Positions 10,681 through 22,183 of a stretch of 48,052 nt of DNA are shown one piece after another. Source of the stretch: Geosiphon pyriformis. Lineage: Eukaryota > Glomeromycota > Glomeromycetes > Archaeosporales > Geosiphonaceae. Below the pieces are notes generated by a model. The model made no database searches. It saw only the letters and a program-made list of their open reading frames with translations, and was not told the origin of the DNA. A program made the translations under genes and the position numbers. The stretch covers positions 403,063 to 451,114 of the forward strand of contig JAAOMT010000566.1 of the NCBI GenBank assembly GCA_016748015.1, given 5' to 3'. Within the stretch, counting starts at the first letter, position 1. The number at the start of each line of letters is the position of its first letter.

Positions 10681-13600
10681 GTATTAAGTTAAATATATAT
10701 ATTTGTTTTAAATTGTGTTTTTTTTTGTTTAATATGTATTTTGGTTTTATGTGAAACTCTTTTATAGTAAATAGTTTAAGTATATAGTATTATTTTGATT
10801 GGCTCAAATAACTGGTTATATATAGAAAAGATATGAGCCATACTTAATTTAGAATTTTCTATAATTGTATGTTTTTAGATAGTAGTTAAACTGTATTTGT
10901 AAAACTTAATAAAAAAAATAAATTAAACCACTATTATTATACATATTTTTATTTTGTCAAAGTTCAATTTTCTTAAAAAAGATATTATTATTTTATTTTA
11001 TTTTTAGTATTTAATTATTATATTATTTAATTATGTATTAGATAATATTATATAATTAATTATTTTATTTTAGAATTAATTGTTAATTTAATTATTAACT
11101 TAATGTTTAATTCAATTATTAAATTAATTATTGATTTAATATTTAACTTAATTATTAATTTAGCTATTAATTTGATTATTTGTCTTTTTTATTGGCTATA
11201 TAAGTAAGATTTATCAAGCTATGAAAAAGTAATAAATTATAAAATAACAATTATTTTCTTAAAAAATAAGAAATTTGCTTTTATATTCGTTAATTAAACT
11301 AATATTGAAAATAAAAAATATTTGGAATAAAATAATAACAGTTGTGTTATTTTTTATTCTTAAAAAAATTAACAATTTTTATTTTAATACTGATTATTAA
11401 ATTTCTTAAAAATCAATTTTTTTTTGATTGAATTTTTTTTATCAAATTTTAAAAACAAGATTTTTAATTTGTTTCAATATTTTTGTAAAATTAATTGCTT
11501 AATTTGCTTAATTGATGAACTTGTTTAAAATATTTATTATTATTATAGCTTATTTAATTTACTATATATTAAACTTATTTTTTGGTATCTAAACTAAATA
11601 TTTTTTTAAAAAAATATATAATAATTTTGTGTAATTTATAATTGCAAAAATTATTAATTTAAATATTATATTAAAAATAATAACTCTAATTTACAAAAAG
11701 TGGTATTTTTTTGGAAACAAATGTATTAAAATGTTATATACAACTTTTTGTTATATGTAAAAAGTTTTTTAATAGTTTTAATAATAATTTTACAATTAAA
11801 TATTGTTTAGAAATTTGATTGACTTGGTCAATTTAACATTAATTTTTTAATAAAAAACACTAAAAAGATATTATTTGTTATTTTCAGTGATTTAGTAATA
11901 ATTGATTTATTACAAACCAAAAAATGTATTATCTTTGTAAATCAAATTAATAATTATTAATATATAAACTAAACTTTATTTGGTAAATTTGTGATAAAAT
12001 TTATAAAAATTAATTATTATTAACAAGCAAATGCTATAAAAATTAAAATAGTACATAAAATTAATGCTTTAATGTTTTTGTATTTGAACAAATATTTTAA
12101 ATTGAGATTATTAAAAAATTCGATAATTAATTTAAGAGTTTTATCAATTTCAAAAGTTAAACTGTAAATAAATTATGTTAATTTCTAATACTTAAAACTT
12201 TAAAGTTATATTAAACATTTAATTATTTATTTCTCAATAAAGATTTATTTTCAAGTTTTAACTATTACAATTATCTTAAAGTATTGTTAAATTATTAAAA
12301 TTTTTCAATATTTTTAATTTTTAAATTATTTTAAAACCGAACTTATTTGTTTAAAAATAATGTTAAAAAATATTGTATTTATGAAAATAGATAAAAATTT
12401 TAATTAATATTGTTTATTGTTAACTAAAAGTTTATTTGCTATATTTATTTTATTTAATAATGTTTTTTAATATCAATTAAACATAATAATTATTTTTGCA
12501 AAAACATTAATAAAATAAGAATTTTTAACAAGTAATTAAAATATTAAAAAGTTTGTAAATTGGTTTAAATAAATTTGAATATTATTTACTAAGTTAATAA
12601 AACAATTATATGAATAATGTTTTAGATAGAATATTTTTTTATATCAAAATCATTTATAAATTGTTATATTTGTATAGTTAAAATATTTATAATAAGCATA
12701 AAAATTGTTTTTTATTGATTTTAAAATTTAATCTGAACAAAATTATAAATATTTTTAAATGAGTTTTAAGATAAAATAAAATAGTTGCAAATTTATTGAA
12801 AATTCAAAATCAAAAAATCAATGTTTGCTAATTAATTTTATATTTTGTAGTTTTATTGGTCAAAATAAAAATAAAATAATAATAGTAGAAAATTTAATCA
12901 ATTTATTAAAAGTAATAATAAATTTTACTATTAAGAATAATAACATTTATTATAACATAAAATTGGAAATCATTAATTTTTGGTCTTAAAAGTCTATAAT
13001 ATGTATTGTAATTAGTATATACTTAATTTGTTATTAATTTTATTAATTTTTTATTGGTTTTGTCTGATCATCAATTGAATAAACAAATAAAAAATTATTA
13101 TTAAAAAATATATTTGATAATTTAAAAGAATAAAATTTATTTATTATAATATTATTATTTAAATTTTTATTATCAATTTTATTACATTAAAATTGAAAGG
13201 ATTAATAATGAAAATACAAAATATTTGAGTTTGTATTAAAAAATTCTTAAAAACTTTATTTTAATTAAATTAATTAATAAGATAGATTAAAATTTTCTAT
13301 TTTTGTTAAAAACGTTGTTTAAATGATTTAACATAAATTTTTTTTACAAACAACTATATTTATACAAATGAAATTGCAAAGATTTGATCTAAAAAACTGT
13401 TTTTAATATAAAATTTCTTTACTAGTTAAAAACCAAATATTTAGCTTTTAATATTATACTTAACCTTTAAATTTTAATCATAATTATAACTTAATTAATT
13501 AATATTTCGAAGGTGATTAATGTTGAGAATTCTCTACTTATAAAAAAATTTTTTATATTTTTTATTTGTTTTGTGCAAGTTTTATTCTGATTTTTATCTG

Positions 13601-13953
13601 CTTCAATTTTATTTGTTCAAATTTTTACATATTTCAAAAAATTAATTGTAATCTAATCCATCTTTTAATTGACTTATTTACATAGCCAACTTTATTAGTA
13701 ATTCCTTTATTAATCATATATAAAAATTGCTTGCATAACACAAAAATTAGTTATATTAAAAATACTATCACTGAAATTTATTTTGGCAAAATATCCAATT
13801 AGAAAGTTCAATTTTAAATCTTTTGCGGAGATCATTTCTATTTTTATTAAGATCTAATGAGAAGTGTCGATTTACCGGGTCCCAGTTTTTCTAAAAATTA
13901 ATTGGTCATCGGGGCTTTTATTCTTACCAGTGTAACCATCAAAAACATTTACG
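10681..13953. other. A+T-rich gene desert
   Basis: About 3.2 kb of nearly pure A and T with homopolymers and stops in every frame. No ORF, RNA gene or repeat family could be supported. The composition changes sharply near 13820, just before the F-box gene. Confidence 0.6.
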
Positions 13954-14004
13954 TTGATTTTAAATAGAAACAACAGGACTCCCACGCTATCTGTTCTGCT
14001 TAGA

Positions 14005-15594
14005 ATGTCTGTGATTTCTTTGCCAACGGAAACTCTGGTTGAAATATTTCAATATTTCCAGGATGATAATCATTCGCTCTTTTCTTGCTTAAAAGTAAAC
14101 CGATTATTTGCGCGAAATAGTGTTTCCATTTTATGGAAATTCCCGTTTAAACGCTTCAAAAATGTAAAATCTCATAAGTCTGTTGTTCGAGCACTCCTTT
14201 CTTCCATGGATGATACAGAGAAACATGAACGACTTGGCAATATTTCAAACGATTTATTGAATGACCTTCCAAAAGCTATTTTCGATTACACGACCTTTAT
14301 TGCTGAACTAGACGTTGCCAATTTATCAGAAAGCGTTACCGAATGGTATCTTGGAACACGTCAAAAAGATAAACGTGTTGATTGGCAACATGCTAATATT
14401 CAAAAAGCCGTCACTGAACTTTGTCGAACTGTTTTAATATCGTCAAACTGCCTGATTAGTCTCAAATTATCCGCTCAAACTTCCTTTGTTGTCTTGCCGC
14501 ATTTCGCCAATTTCCTATATGATCGACCATTGAATTTAAAAAATTTGGAAATCTTACGAATTGAAAAACATATGTCCGGGAAATTGGAAAACGCTTTAGA
14601 AATTTTTCCTTTACTGACACGTCATTGTCAACATTTGAGCTTGCTATCAGTAATGTTCGATTTCAATTATCCCTCAATGATCGATCAAGTCGCTTCTATA
14701 ATCAAAAATCAATTATACCTTCAAACAGTTCTGATTAAAAACATGGAAACAGGCTGGGCACCACTTGTATCAGCTTTATCAACCCAACATAAATCTTTAA
14801 GGAGAATCGAATTTCATTCATGTGATTTGGATGAACTTCCAGTTAAAGACATATCCTCATTCAATAACTTGAATACACTGGTGTTTATTAATTCTTCCAA
14901 AAATCGATCATCAAGCCAACTTTGGACGCCCCTCATGAATGCCAATATCAAAATTGAGAAACTTTTTTTCAGCTTCGACATTACCATAGGCTTTGAATTG
15001 GAAATTTCGCCCATCATTCAAAAAGCTGGAAAATATTTGCTCGATTTGGTTTTGCCTGAAAATTGTGAACCTCAAATTTTCAATTATGTTCGGTTCTCGT
15101 GTCCTAATCTGCAAAAACTTTCAGTAATTCTTGATAAACTCGATGGTGAGCGGTATAGATCAGCTCTTGGACTTTTTGCTAACTGTGGAAATCTCAAAGA
15201 ATTATCATTAAACTATATCAGTGACAATAAGCAAATTCAATATTCTGAACATTGGTGTCAACTAGCCAGAATTTTACCAGCAAGTTTGACTGGCATCAAT
15301 TTTGGGATCGAAATCAACGCAAATGATTTATCTAATTTTTTCGCCAACTCAAGTTTGCCCAAATTACGAAAAATTGGGTTTTCTTGTGGTGTTCGATACG
15401 TTTCAAACCTAATACCTGCCATTATTTCTTTTGCGGAAATTAATCAATGTCAAATCGAAGTTGGGATCAAACATCGAAATTTTGATTTCTCAGATTTGCC
15501 TCAGTATTTATCGCAAAAAGCTGAAGGAAGAATCAAGCCGTTTAGTAATATATGGTTTGATAATTATGGCGAATACGATGTGGCTGAATTTTGA
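14005..15594 (+). CDS. F-box protein with LRR-like C-terminal region
   Basis: A 529-residue single-exon protein starting at the ATG at 14005; the open frame extends upstream only from non-ATG codons. The N-terminal F-box is clear: LPTETLVEIFQYFQDDNHSL at residues 5-24, followed by the usual C-L-x-V-N-R-x-(F/W)-A helix and the ILWKFPF segment. The rest is long, without close motifs, but has recurring Leu-rich and Asn-rich stretches (for example LEILRIEKH, LNTLVFINSS, LKELSLNYIS) typical of irregular leucine-rich repeats. F-box proteins bring substrates to SCF ubiquitin ligases through Skp1. This family is strongly expanded in Rhizophagus; the substrate is unknown. No introns or disablements are seen. 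It is the first coding sequence after 12 kb of transposon-rich desert. Confidence 0.85.
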   Translation: MSVISLPTETLVEIFQYFQDDNHSLFSCLKVNRLFARNSVSILWKFPFKRFKNVKSHKSVVRALLSSMDDTEKHERLGNISNDLLNDLPKAIFDYTTFIAELDVANLSESVTEWYLGTRQKDKRVDWQHANIQKAVTELCRTVLISSNCLISLKLSAQTSFVVLPHFANFLYDRPLNLKNLEILRIEKHMSGKLENALEIFPLLTRHCQHLSLLSVMFDFNYPSMIDQVASIIKNQLYLQTVLIKNMETGWAPLVSALSTQHKSLRRIEFHSCDLDELPVKDISSFNNLNTLVFINSSKNRSSSQLWTPLMNANIKIEKLFFSFDITIGFELEISPIIQKAGKYLLDLVLPENCEPQIFNYVRFSCPNLQKLSVILDKLDGERYRSALGLFANCGNLKELSLNYISDNKQIQYSEHWCQLARILPASLTGINFGIEINANDLSNFFANSSLPKLRKIGFSCGVRYVSNLIPAIISFAEINQCQIEVGIKHRNFDFSDLPQYLSQKAEGRIKPFSNIWFDNYGEYDVAEF

Positions 15595-16386
15595 GCAATC
15601 GATAATCTAAACTTGAATTTGAAAGAAAAAGCCGAATTTCCCATAGTTATTTAGGTTTTTGGTCTTGCGTAGTTGTGAAGATTTTTCATTTCTTAAAATC
15701 TAGTTTCTTATTTACCACACTTATTAAAACTTTGAACAATCAACCAATAGAAAATTAAGCGCAAGTGAAATTTAACCCTAATAAATTACCTCAAATTAAT
15801 ATTAAATATATACTATCACAATAAAGGGGCCAATTAGTTTAATGATTCCAATTTTATTAAATTTGACCAAAAAGTTAATAGAATAAAAAGAAGTTGATTT
15901 AAAATTGAAACAAAAAAGAAAAAATTGTAACAAATTTCAAAAATAGAGATTTTGATCAAAAAGTAAAATTCATATATCACAAAATATTATAATTTATAAT
16001 TTTTGTTTTAAGTTTATTCAAAAAAATTTTATTTAAATGCTTTTCTGAATTTGGCTGCATTACTTTGTAAAAAATTTCTTAAACAAAAAGCTTTGCGATG
16101 TTATTTCAAAAAATTCATTTTCCTCTTGTTCACCTTCGAAGAGTCGTAATTATAAAGTACCTACAGGTATTTTGAAAAAATTGAATTTTAAAATATAAAT
16201 TTATAATAGCTTTTATTTTAATCTAAACATAGTTTTTATCTTTGAATTTGTTACCAGTGCTTTATGTTAAAACAATGACAGGAAAATAAGTTTTTAATAG
16301 CAAATGAAAAATTATTTCAATTCAAAAAGAATGAAGTTAAATATATATAATTTTAAAATCAAATTTTCTTAATTTAGATAGAAAAC
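15595..16386. other. Intergenic region after the F-box gene
   Basis: No coding potential was seen. It holds the presumed 3' untranslated region of the F-box gene, then A+T-rich sequence up to a Tc1/mariner-like terminal repeat. Confidence 0.5.
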
Positions 16387-17298
16387 TAATGGTGGCAACA
16401 CATTTAGCAAAATTTGTCGCGTTACCAAGAAAAGACGATGCGTAAAATTATTTTTGGTTTACCTCTGATGACGCATAACTTCCTATTTATTCCTCCGCCA
16501 TCCCACTTTGATCTTTCCATCCATTTTCTTTACTTACCTAATGAATTCTAGCCTCGTAAGATTAAAACGTGAAGTCGTTGAGTACTTTTGGCCCAAAGGT
16601 CACCACAATGCAACTGAAATTGCCAAAAACAAAACATAGGTTAAAGAAACGCATCCGAACTTCAAATGAACTGTCCGCAATGAGCTTTTAAGGCTTGTCT
16701 ATATTTCAATTCTGCTCAGACCTGTCTCCATTTAAACTACGTAAGGTCTTATTCTTCTAAAAACACTTTTTTATTATGTTCTCATGATAGACAACTTATA
16801 CATGTAGCACTAATTGTAAAGCAGCGAACATGAAAATATTGATTTTTATCTATTTGAATCATCATATTTATGATAAAATACTAAACAACTATTTGAAAAT
16901 GTCGTCAGGAGATATAGACATTAGGGGGTATTTCAACAGGATAATTCCAAGAAAGACTTCTATGTTGTGTTCTACGATGAGCATTACATAGTTCAAAATT
17001 CTTCCATTGAGAATATTTGTGTTTTGAACCATAACATAGTAAAAAAAAGAAATATATTATGGCAAAAAAGCATGTTTCAGGAAGTTTTTATTGAGCTAGT
17101 GGAAAAAAGTGGCCAAACCTTCTAGAGTAGATCCTTTCTAATATTTGCAGCATGCTTTTTGGTGTTCAATATTGTTTAGATGCAGAAAAAAGCTATAATA
17201 CATATTTATATTATAGAATATCAAGGTATGTTGAATAAAAAAATTTTCAAGGGTTTGTGATGAAAAATTGTGCCATACAAAAAAATTGCTCACCATTA
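16387..17298 (+). mobile_element. Tc1/mariner-like DNA transposon relic
   Basis: About 910 bp bounded by TA on both sides. The left end reads TA-ATGGTGGCAAC; the reverse complement of the right end reads TA-ATGGTGAGCAA, giving short imperfect terminal inverted repeats. Inside are a transposase start (16541-16639) and a later plus-strand stretch near 16950-17030 reading KDFYVVFYDEHYIVQNSSIE, which resembles the Tc1 DDE segment V-(I/V)-F-S-D-E. The element is far shorter than an autonomous Tc1 element of about 1.3-1.6 kb, so it is deleted and dead. Confidence 0.5.
16541..16639 (+). pseudogene. Tc1/mariner-like transposase, N-terminal remnant
   Basis: ATG at 16541 opens a 32-codon stretch ending in TAG. 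It includes REVVEYFWPKGHHNATEIAK, which resembles the first helix-turn-helix of Tcb/Tc1-type transposases found in many copies in Rhizophagus. The sequence after the stop does not continue in a recognisable way until the possible DDE patch 300 bp downstream, so an internal deletion and point mutations are likely. Assignment rests on remembered family resemblance. Confidence 0.5.
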
Positions 17299-18281
17299 CT
17301 TTATACTAGGAGACAAAAAAATATATATTAAGAATATAAAATATTATCAAATATATATGAATCAAAAATCCCATTATAACTATTGCCTTTTCTTTTAATA
17401 AATCTCAAAGAATGAGTCAAAAACTTTCACTTAGAATTTATTTTAATTTGAAAAAGTTTTTTCAAAATTTTTTATTCACGTATTTAAAGAAATTAATTAT
17501 TAAGAATTCTATCATTTAATTTTTAAGAAATAGCACTGCAATTAATTTTTAATTTCTCAAAACACCCCGCCATTATAAAAATAAGTGTCAGCAATAATTA
17601 CATTTAAATACATTATACAATATGGAACAATTGCTTTTACAAAATTATGGGCATATTATGAAAACAGAAAAAAATGGCAAGATTCAACTATCTCGCCATT
17701 GAGGAATTATGAATGAGATGTAGATTAAATTTGAAATATTTTTTTTTCTTAAGAAAACATTAAAAAAACTATATTACATATTATTAAAATATCTCTTTGT
17801 TTATAATAAATCAATCAACTTTTTGCAAAATTCAATTAAAGATGACATCTCAATTAATATAATATTTAATTGCAATTACAAATTAATTACAACTTATTTG
17901 TCACATTTGTAATTTTATTTTATAAACAATTTTTTCCACAATCATATTAAGCCAAAATCATGATTAAAGCTCATTTCACTTTTTCCAATAATATTTTTAT
18001 TTGCTTTATTTAAATAACTGATATTTTATTTTCATCCAACAAGACTATTTATTTTTAATTGTCAATTGATCAATTTTTGTATTTTTTTTATTCAAGAAAA
18101 ATTAATAATTTAAAAAAAATTGCAAAATTAATCAAATTTTGGTTTATCAAAACTATAATTTTTTTTTGTTTATATATTTATTAAAGTAAAGTTATTTGTA
18201 ATTGTTTTAATCTTATTAATTTGTGTATATATATTTTGTAATTATTTGTTGTTTCAGTCACTTTTATTAAATTTTTTAATT

Positions 18282-18320
<39 letters not shown>

Positions 18321-18440
18321 TAAATTATCAGTACAATTATAATCAAAAATTGCTAAAAAATCTTAAATTATATTTAATTGTTGCATAGGGAACGGGTCTG
18401 ATTACCCACGGCGAAATTGAGGACGGCATTATGAAAAAAT
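17299..18440. other. Intergenic, A+T-rich, with a TTA microsatellite
   Basis: No gene is supported. A run of about a dozen TTA/ATT triplets lies at 18283-18319, just upstream of the inverted-repeat element that starts at 18441. Confidence 0.55.
18283..18319. repeat. TTA trinucleotide microsatellite
   Basis: About twelve consecutive ATT/TTA units are visible. Length is likely to be polymorphic between isolates. Confidence 0.9.
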
Positions 18441-19156
18441 TACCGTAAACTCCCGTGAATAAGCAACACCCTACGTCATCAATTTTGGATCGATTTTTTA
18501 GGGGGGTTGCTTATTTACGAGACTTTTTGAATACTTAATGCCTATTGGTCCAATGGTTAAATTATTCACTGTGCATATATCTATTACGAATTTCAATCGC
18601 GTCGCTAATTTATTGACCATCTGGTTGAGCCATTTCATTGGTATTAGAAGCTGATATTTCGATTATTATAAATGTGATGAAATAGATACTTGTGTGAAAC
18701 GCAACAACACAAAAATAATACCTTTGGATGAGGCATGATTTCGAGCAGTATATACTGTAGCACTTGTAATGTTGATCTTAAGAAACTTGGGTTCATTGTA
18801 GCAAAAATTATAAAGTCGAGTTTCGAATTGGAAATTGGATTATGAGACTCAGAATCTTAATAAATTTCTATTTGATCAATATACTATATTAATTCCAAAG
18901 GATTTCTAATTTGTGATTACGTAACCTCTTTGTATCCTAAACATGTGATTTGACGTATTCGTCTAATTTTTGGCACTTGTTCCCATTAAATTACTGTAGC
19001 GAAATTAATAAGAAGAATTTCGACTTAAATAAATAAATAAAAATTTATTTTGGTATATATAAAGGGGTTGCTTATTCAACTTTTCTAAGACTTTTAGACT
19101 TAAAGAGGGAGGGTTGCTTATTCACAGTGATTGCTTATTCACGGGAGTTTACGTTA
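18441..19156. mobile_element. 716-bp MITE-like element with inverted ends
   Basis: The left end reads TA-CCGTAAACTCCCGTGAATA and the right end is its reverse complement for at least 23 bases (18444-18466 against 19131-19153), apart from the outermost base. TA flanks both sides, as expected for Tc1/mariner-type insertion. Inside, GGTTGCTTATT-type sequence recurs near 18505, 19067, 19113 and 19130, so the right end carries a duplicated copy of its own terminal motif. No ORF of useful length is present, so it is non-autonomous. A shorter element at 37416 has related ends. Confidence 0.75.
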
Positions 19157-21423
19157 AGGTTAATTAATGTAAAATTTGGATTTATTTTTTTTAATAAAAC
19201 AAAAAAAAATTGCATTTTTTAATTTTATTTTATTCTGATTAGCAATAACAAATTATTATTTTTTGGTAAATATTTGTTTTTCAAACTATTTATTTTCATT
19301 AAAAATTTATTTTTTATTTTTTAGAATTTACAAATTAAATTAATTGGTGAGAAAAAGTAAATATATAAATCTTATGTTTTACAATTTGATTTAATTTGAT
19401 TAATGATAATCATAATTTTTATCTTTGAATATTATTACAATTGAAAAAACTTTTTTTTTTATTAAATATTTGTTTTTTTAGAAATTTTTTCTGGTAATAT
19501 TTTTTTTCTGCAAAATATTTTTTATACTATGGTATACACCCATTTGGACTCATTGATAATTTTGAGGTTTACAACTAATAAAAAGACAAAACTAGCTTAT
19601 TTTTTTTTAAATTATTGGAACAAGTTTTTATAAATTGTATATTTTCCAAGAAAATTATTATAATTGAATAAACTTGAGATGACTTTAAACAAATATGTAG
19701 AAAATAGCGTCAGTAATCGAACTTTGGTTAGGTTCATTACAATACCAAAATTAATGCATGCTCCCATTGGCAACTTACAAACAGACAAACAAACAAGCAA
19801 ACAAACAAGGGGTTAATTAAATCGATAAAGTGGTAGTGTGAGTTTATGATCCAATAAACATCTTACTAATATATATAATTCCAATGAATTTTACTGACCT
19901 GAATTGAGGTTGAACCCAAAAAAGTCCAGAGTGTTTTATAATTTAATATTCAACTAAGTAATGAAGCAAATTTTTTTTATATCGAAAAAAAGAGTTTTAA
20001 ATATTTAAATTTTGGGTGCAAATATATATAAAGATTTACGTAATTTTTTTTAAAGTATAGTTTTCTTGAAAAGCTGCTGTTTCTATACTTTCCCATTAGT
20101 TTCCTGTTATACAATTCATGGTAACATTAAAATATGACAATATTTATTAACAAAATGAGAATAAAAATATGAGAATAAAAATTCATTGTAACATTAAAAT
20201 ATGGCCCTTGATCCACAATATTCATTGGCAAAATGAGAATAAAACTAGACGGATAAGGAATCATTGAGATTTCAGGCTTCTAGACCATTTTATCATATTG
20301 GATGGTTTCTTAAAAGTAGTTAGATTAAAATAGCTTTTTCAGAAAATATATTTGGTCAAAATTTAGATTGTTACCTATGAAAAATGATAATATCTCTTGT
20401 AGAGTTAAAATTTACATTAATCCAATTTAGATATAAATTAATTTACCAAAAAAAGTTTAAAAAACAAAATTTGATTCTTTTTTAAATTAAATTATCTCCT
20501 AGAGGCCAAACAGAATAAATGAGAACTTTTATTTGTTGTTTCATATCCTTTTGTAAAAAAAATATTAATGTAAATAATGACTTAATTTAACATAAAAAAA
20601 GTAAGATTACCTTTTATATCAGAGAGTTACTATATTTTCTTTTCTTTATAAAAAGGGTTTTAACCAAAAAGTTAACTGAAAAGAAATGAAATTGAATAGT
20701 AATTTTTGACATTTTAATCATGCGGGTCTTTTGGAATATATTTAGAAAGAAGTGCTCATATCATCACAAAAAAAACATGATTTTTTGCTTATTCTATACG
20801 TTTCTTGTTTATGTATTTCTGTAAGCATAGGTGGTGTTACTGTCTGTTGGTCAATTGCTATCGTAATTATGATCGCTTTGATGCTTCTTCAAAATTTTTA
20901 GGCAAGGCACCTGTACGCCAATTTCCTTGATTCTTTTGAAGGACTTCTTCTGAAAGTGTTGGAGACGGAGTTTTGTGGAGATGACCAACACGTTTTTGTG
21001 ACCTGTACTTTCAATTTTTTTTATTTCATTTACCTTATTTTACAAATTTTTGAATGATTTAGGGCTGTGCATTTTATTTTTCTATCTTTTGATAGTTCTG
21101 TACAGTCATTCAAAAAATAAATCTTTTTTTAACATCTAACAGACGAGTTGCACGAATTTATTTTTGGTTCGTAAAATGTTCAAAGCCATTGGAAATCATA
21201 ATAAGAATAAGAATAATATGTATTTCCCGATTCGTATAGCGCACACTATGGGTCAAGTTCGCTATTTGTATACATAAGAGAATGACAACCAAACTTAATT
21301 TAGCTGATTAAGAACCTTCTTTACCCTATTCCTTTTTTAAAATAAAAATTATTATGATCATTACGTCTATTTTTTTGTATTTAGGTTGTTGTTGTTGTTG
21401 TTGTTGAATAACGGAGAAAAGGG
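19157..21423. other. Intergenic region with short direct repeats
   Basis: No gene is supported. 19776-19808 is a CAAA/CAAG microsatellite. 20114-20166 and 20181-20244 are imperfect direct repeats sharing GTAACATTAAAATATG and AAAATGAGAATAAAA. Around 20820-21010 composition is more gene-like; the minus strand is open for about 40 codons (GHLHKTPSPTLSEEVLQKN) but I recognise no family and see no convincing splice sites. A GTT microsatellite lies at 21385-21406, just ahead of the TATA box of the next gene. Confidence 0.5.
21385..21406. repeat. GTT microsatellite in a promoter
   Basis: About seven GTT units end 18 bases upstream of the TATA element at 21424. The position could influence expression, but that is inference. 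Confidence 0.85.
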
Positions 21424-21430
21424 TATAAAA
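21424..21430 (+). promoter_or_regulatory. TATA box of the secreted repeat protein
   Basis: TATAAAA lies in GGGTATAAAAATGG, about 124 bases upstream of the ATG at 21554. This is similar to the spacing of the related gene at 207. Confidence 0.55.
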
Positions 21431-21553
21431 ATGGTGAATAGACTACGATAAAAATTTAAAAAAAGAGATTTTTAGCTCTCTAATTACAAATATTAATATA
21501 ATTCTGGTTCTTCTTTAACTTTTATAACGAAATCCAAAAGCTAAATAAACATA

Positions 21554-22183
21554 ATGACTACTAAATTAATTTCTATTACGTACATCTGTATCGTCATTCT
21601 TCTTTTATGCAAATTCTCGGCATCAATCCCTATTCCCCAAGACGTCAACGCCGACCCAAAGAAAGTGGTAACTGGCAACGAGAATAATGGTGATGACTCT
21701 AAAGGTATCATTAACGGAAGCTTAAACTTTAATAATCCCAATAGCACCACGGATAAATTTACTGCTAACAAAAACAATGGAAGCAACTCCAAGGGTGAAA
21801 TAAACGGAAGCATAAACATCGATAAGTCAAGGAATGGCGACAAGCCCAAAGAGATAAATCTTAACGAGAATATTGGCAGTAATTCTACAGGTGTTATTAA
21901 AGGAAGCATTAATTATATTGCAAAGGGTCCTATTACTATTCCTACTACTCCTACTACTACAAAGCAAGGTGCTATTGGAGAAAGTCCCGAAATTCCTGCA
22001 AGTGTGGCTGCAACCAAGGAACAAAATGTTGGATCCTTCAACATAGTCGATAACGGTATAGATCCACTTCCTATTGGTAACTCAAAGGAGTGTATTTTAG
22101 AAGGATCTGTTCACTATGTTGGTCCAGATCCAGACCGTCTTTTATCCAAGTGTAAAATTATTGGAACCTTTGCTGCTAACTAA
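21554..22183 (+). CDS. Secreted Asn/Gly/Ser repeat protein related to the one at 207
   Basis: A 209-residue single-exon protein. The signal peptide is about residues 1-24 (long hydrophobic run, cleavage near FSAS-IP). Three repeats follow: TGNENNGDDSKGIINGSLN, TANKNNGSNSKGEINGSIN and NLNENIGSNSTGVIKGSIN. They fit N-x-x-(N/I)-G-x-x-S-x-G-x-I-(N/K)-G-x-x-N, the core of each half-unit in the precursor at 207, so the two genes are probably homologous. This one has no Lys-Arg between repeats (only one Lys-Lys near residue 36-37), so Kex2 release is not expected. A Thr/Pro-rich linker follows, then a C-terminal part with two cysteines and an EGSVHY-type degenerate repeat. A secreted or cell-wall role is inferred; no known family was recognised. 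Confidence 0.8.
   Translation: MTTKLISITYICIVILLLCKFSASIPIPQDVNADPKKVVTGNENNGDDSKGIINGSLNFNNPNSTTDKFTANKNNGSNSKGEINGSINIDKSRNGDKPKEINLNENIGSNSTGVIKGSINYIAKGPITIPTTPTTTKQGAIGESPEIPASVAATKEQNVGSFNIVDNGIDPLPIGNSKECILEGSVHYVGPDPDRLLSKCKIIGTFAAN

Noticed and set aside
2000-13800. Possible mitochondrial insertion because of extreme A+T content
   Set aside because: The readable remnants are LINE and BTB/BACK proteins, which are nuclear, and no mitochondrial gene is visible.
14814-15114. Two minus-strand open frames inside the F-box gene
   Set aside because: Antisense shadows of a well-supported coding exon.
19612-19800. 62-codon minus-strand open frame with a possible hydrophobic start
   Set aside because: It runs into a CAAA microsatellite and has no conserved feature.
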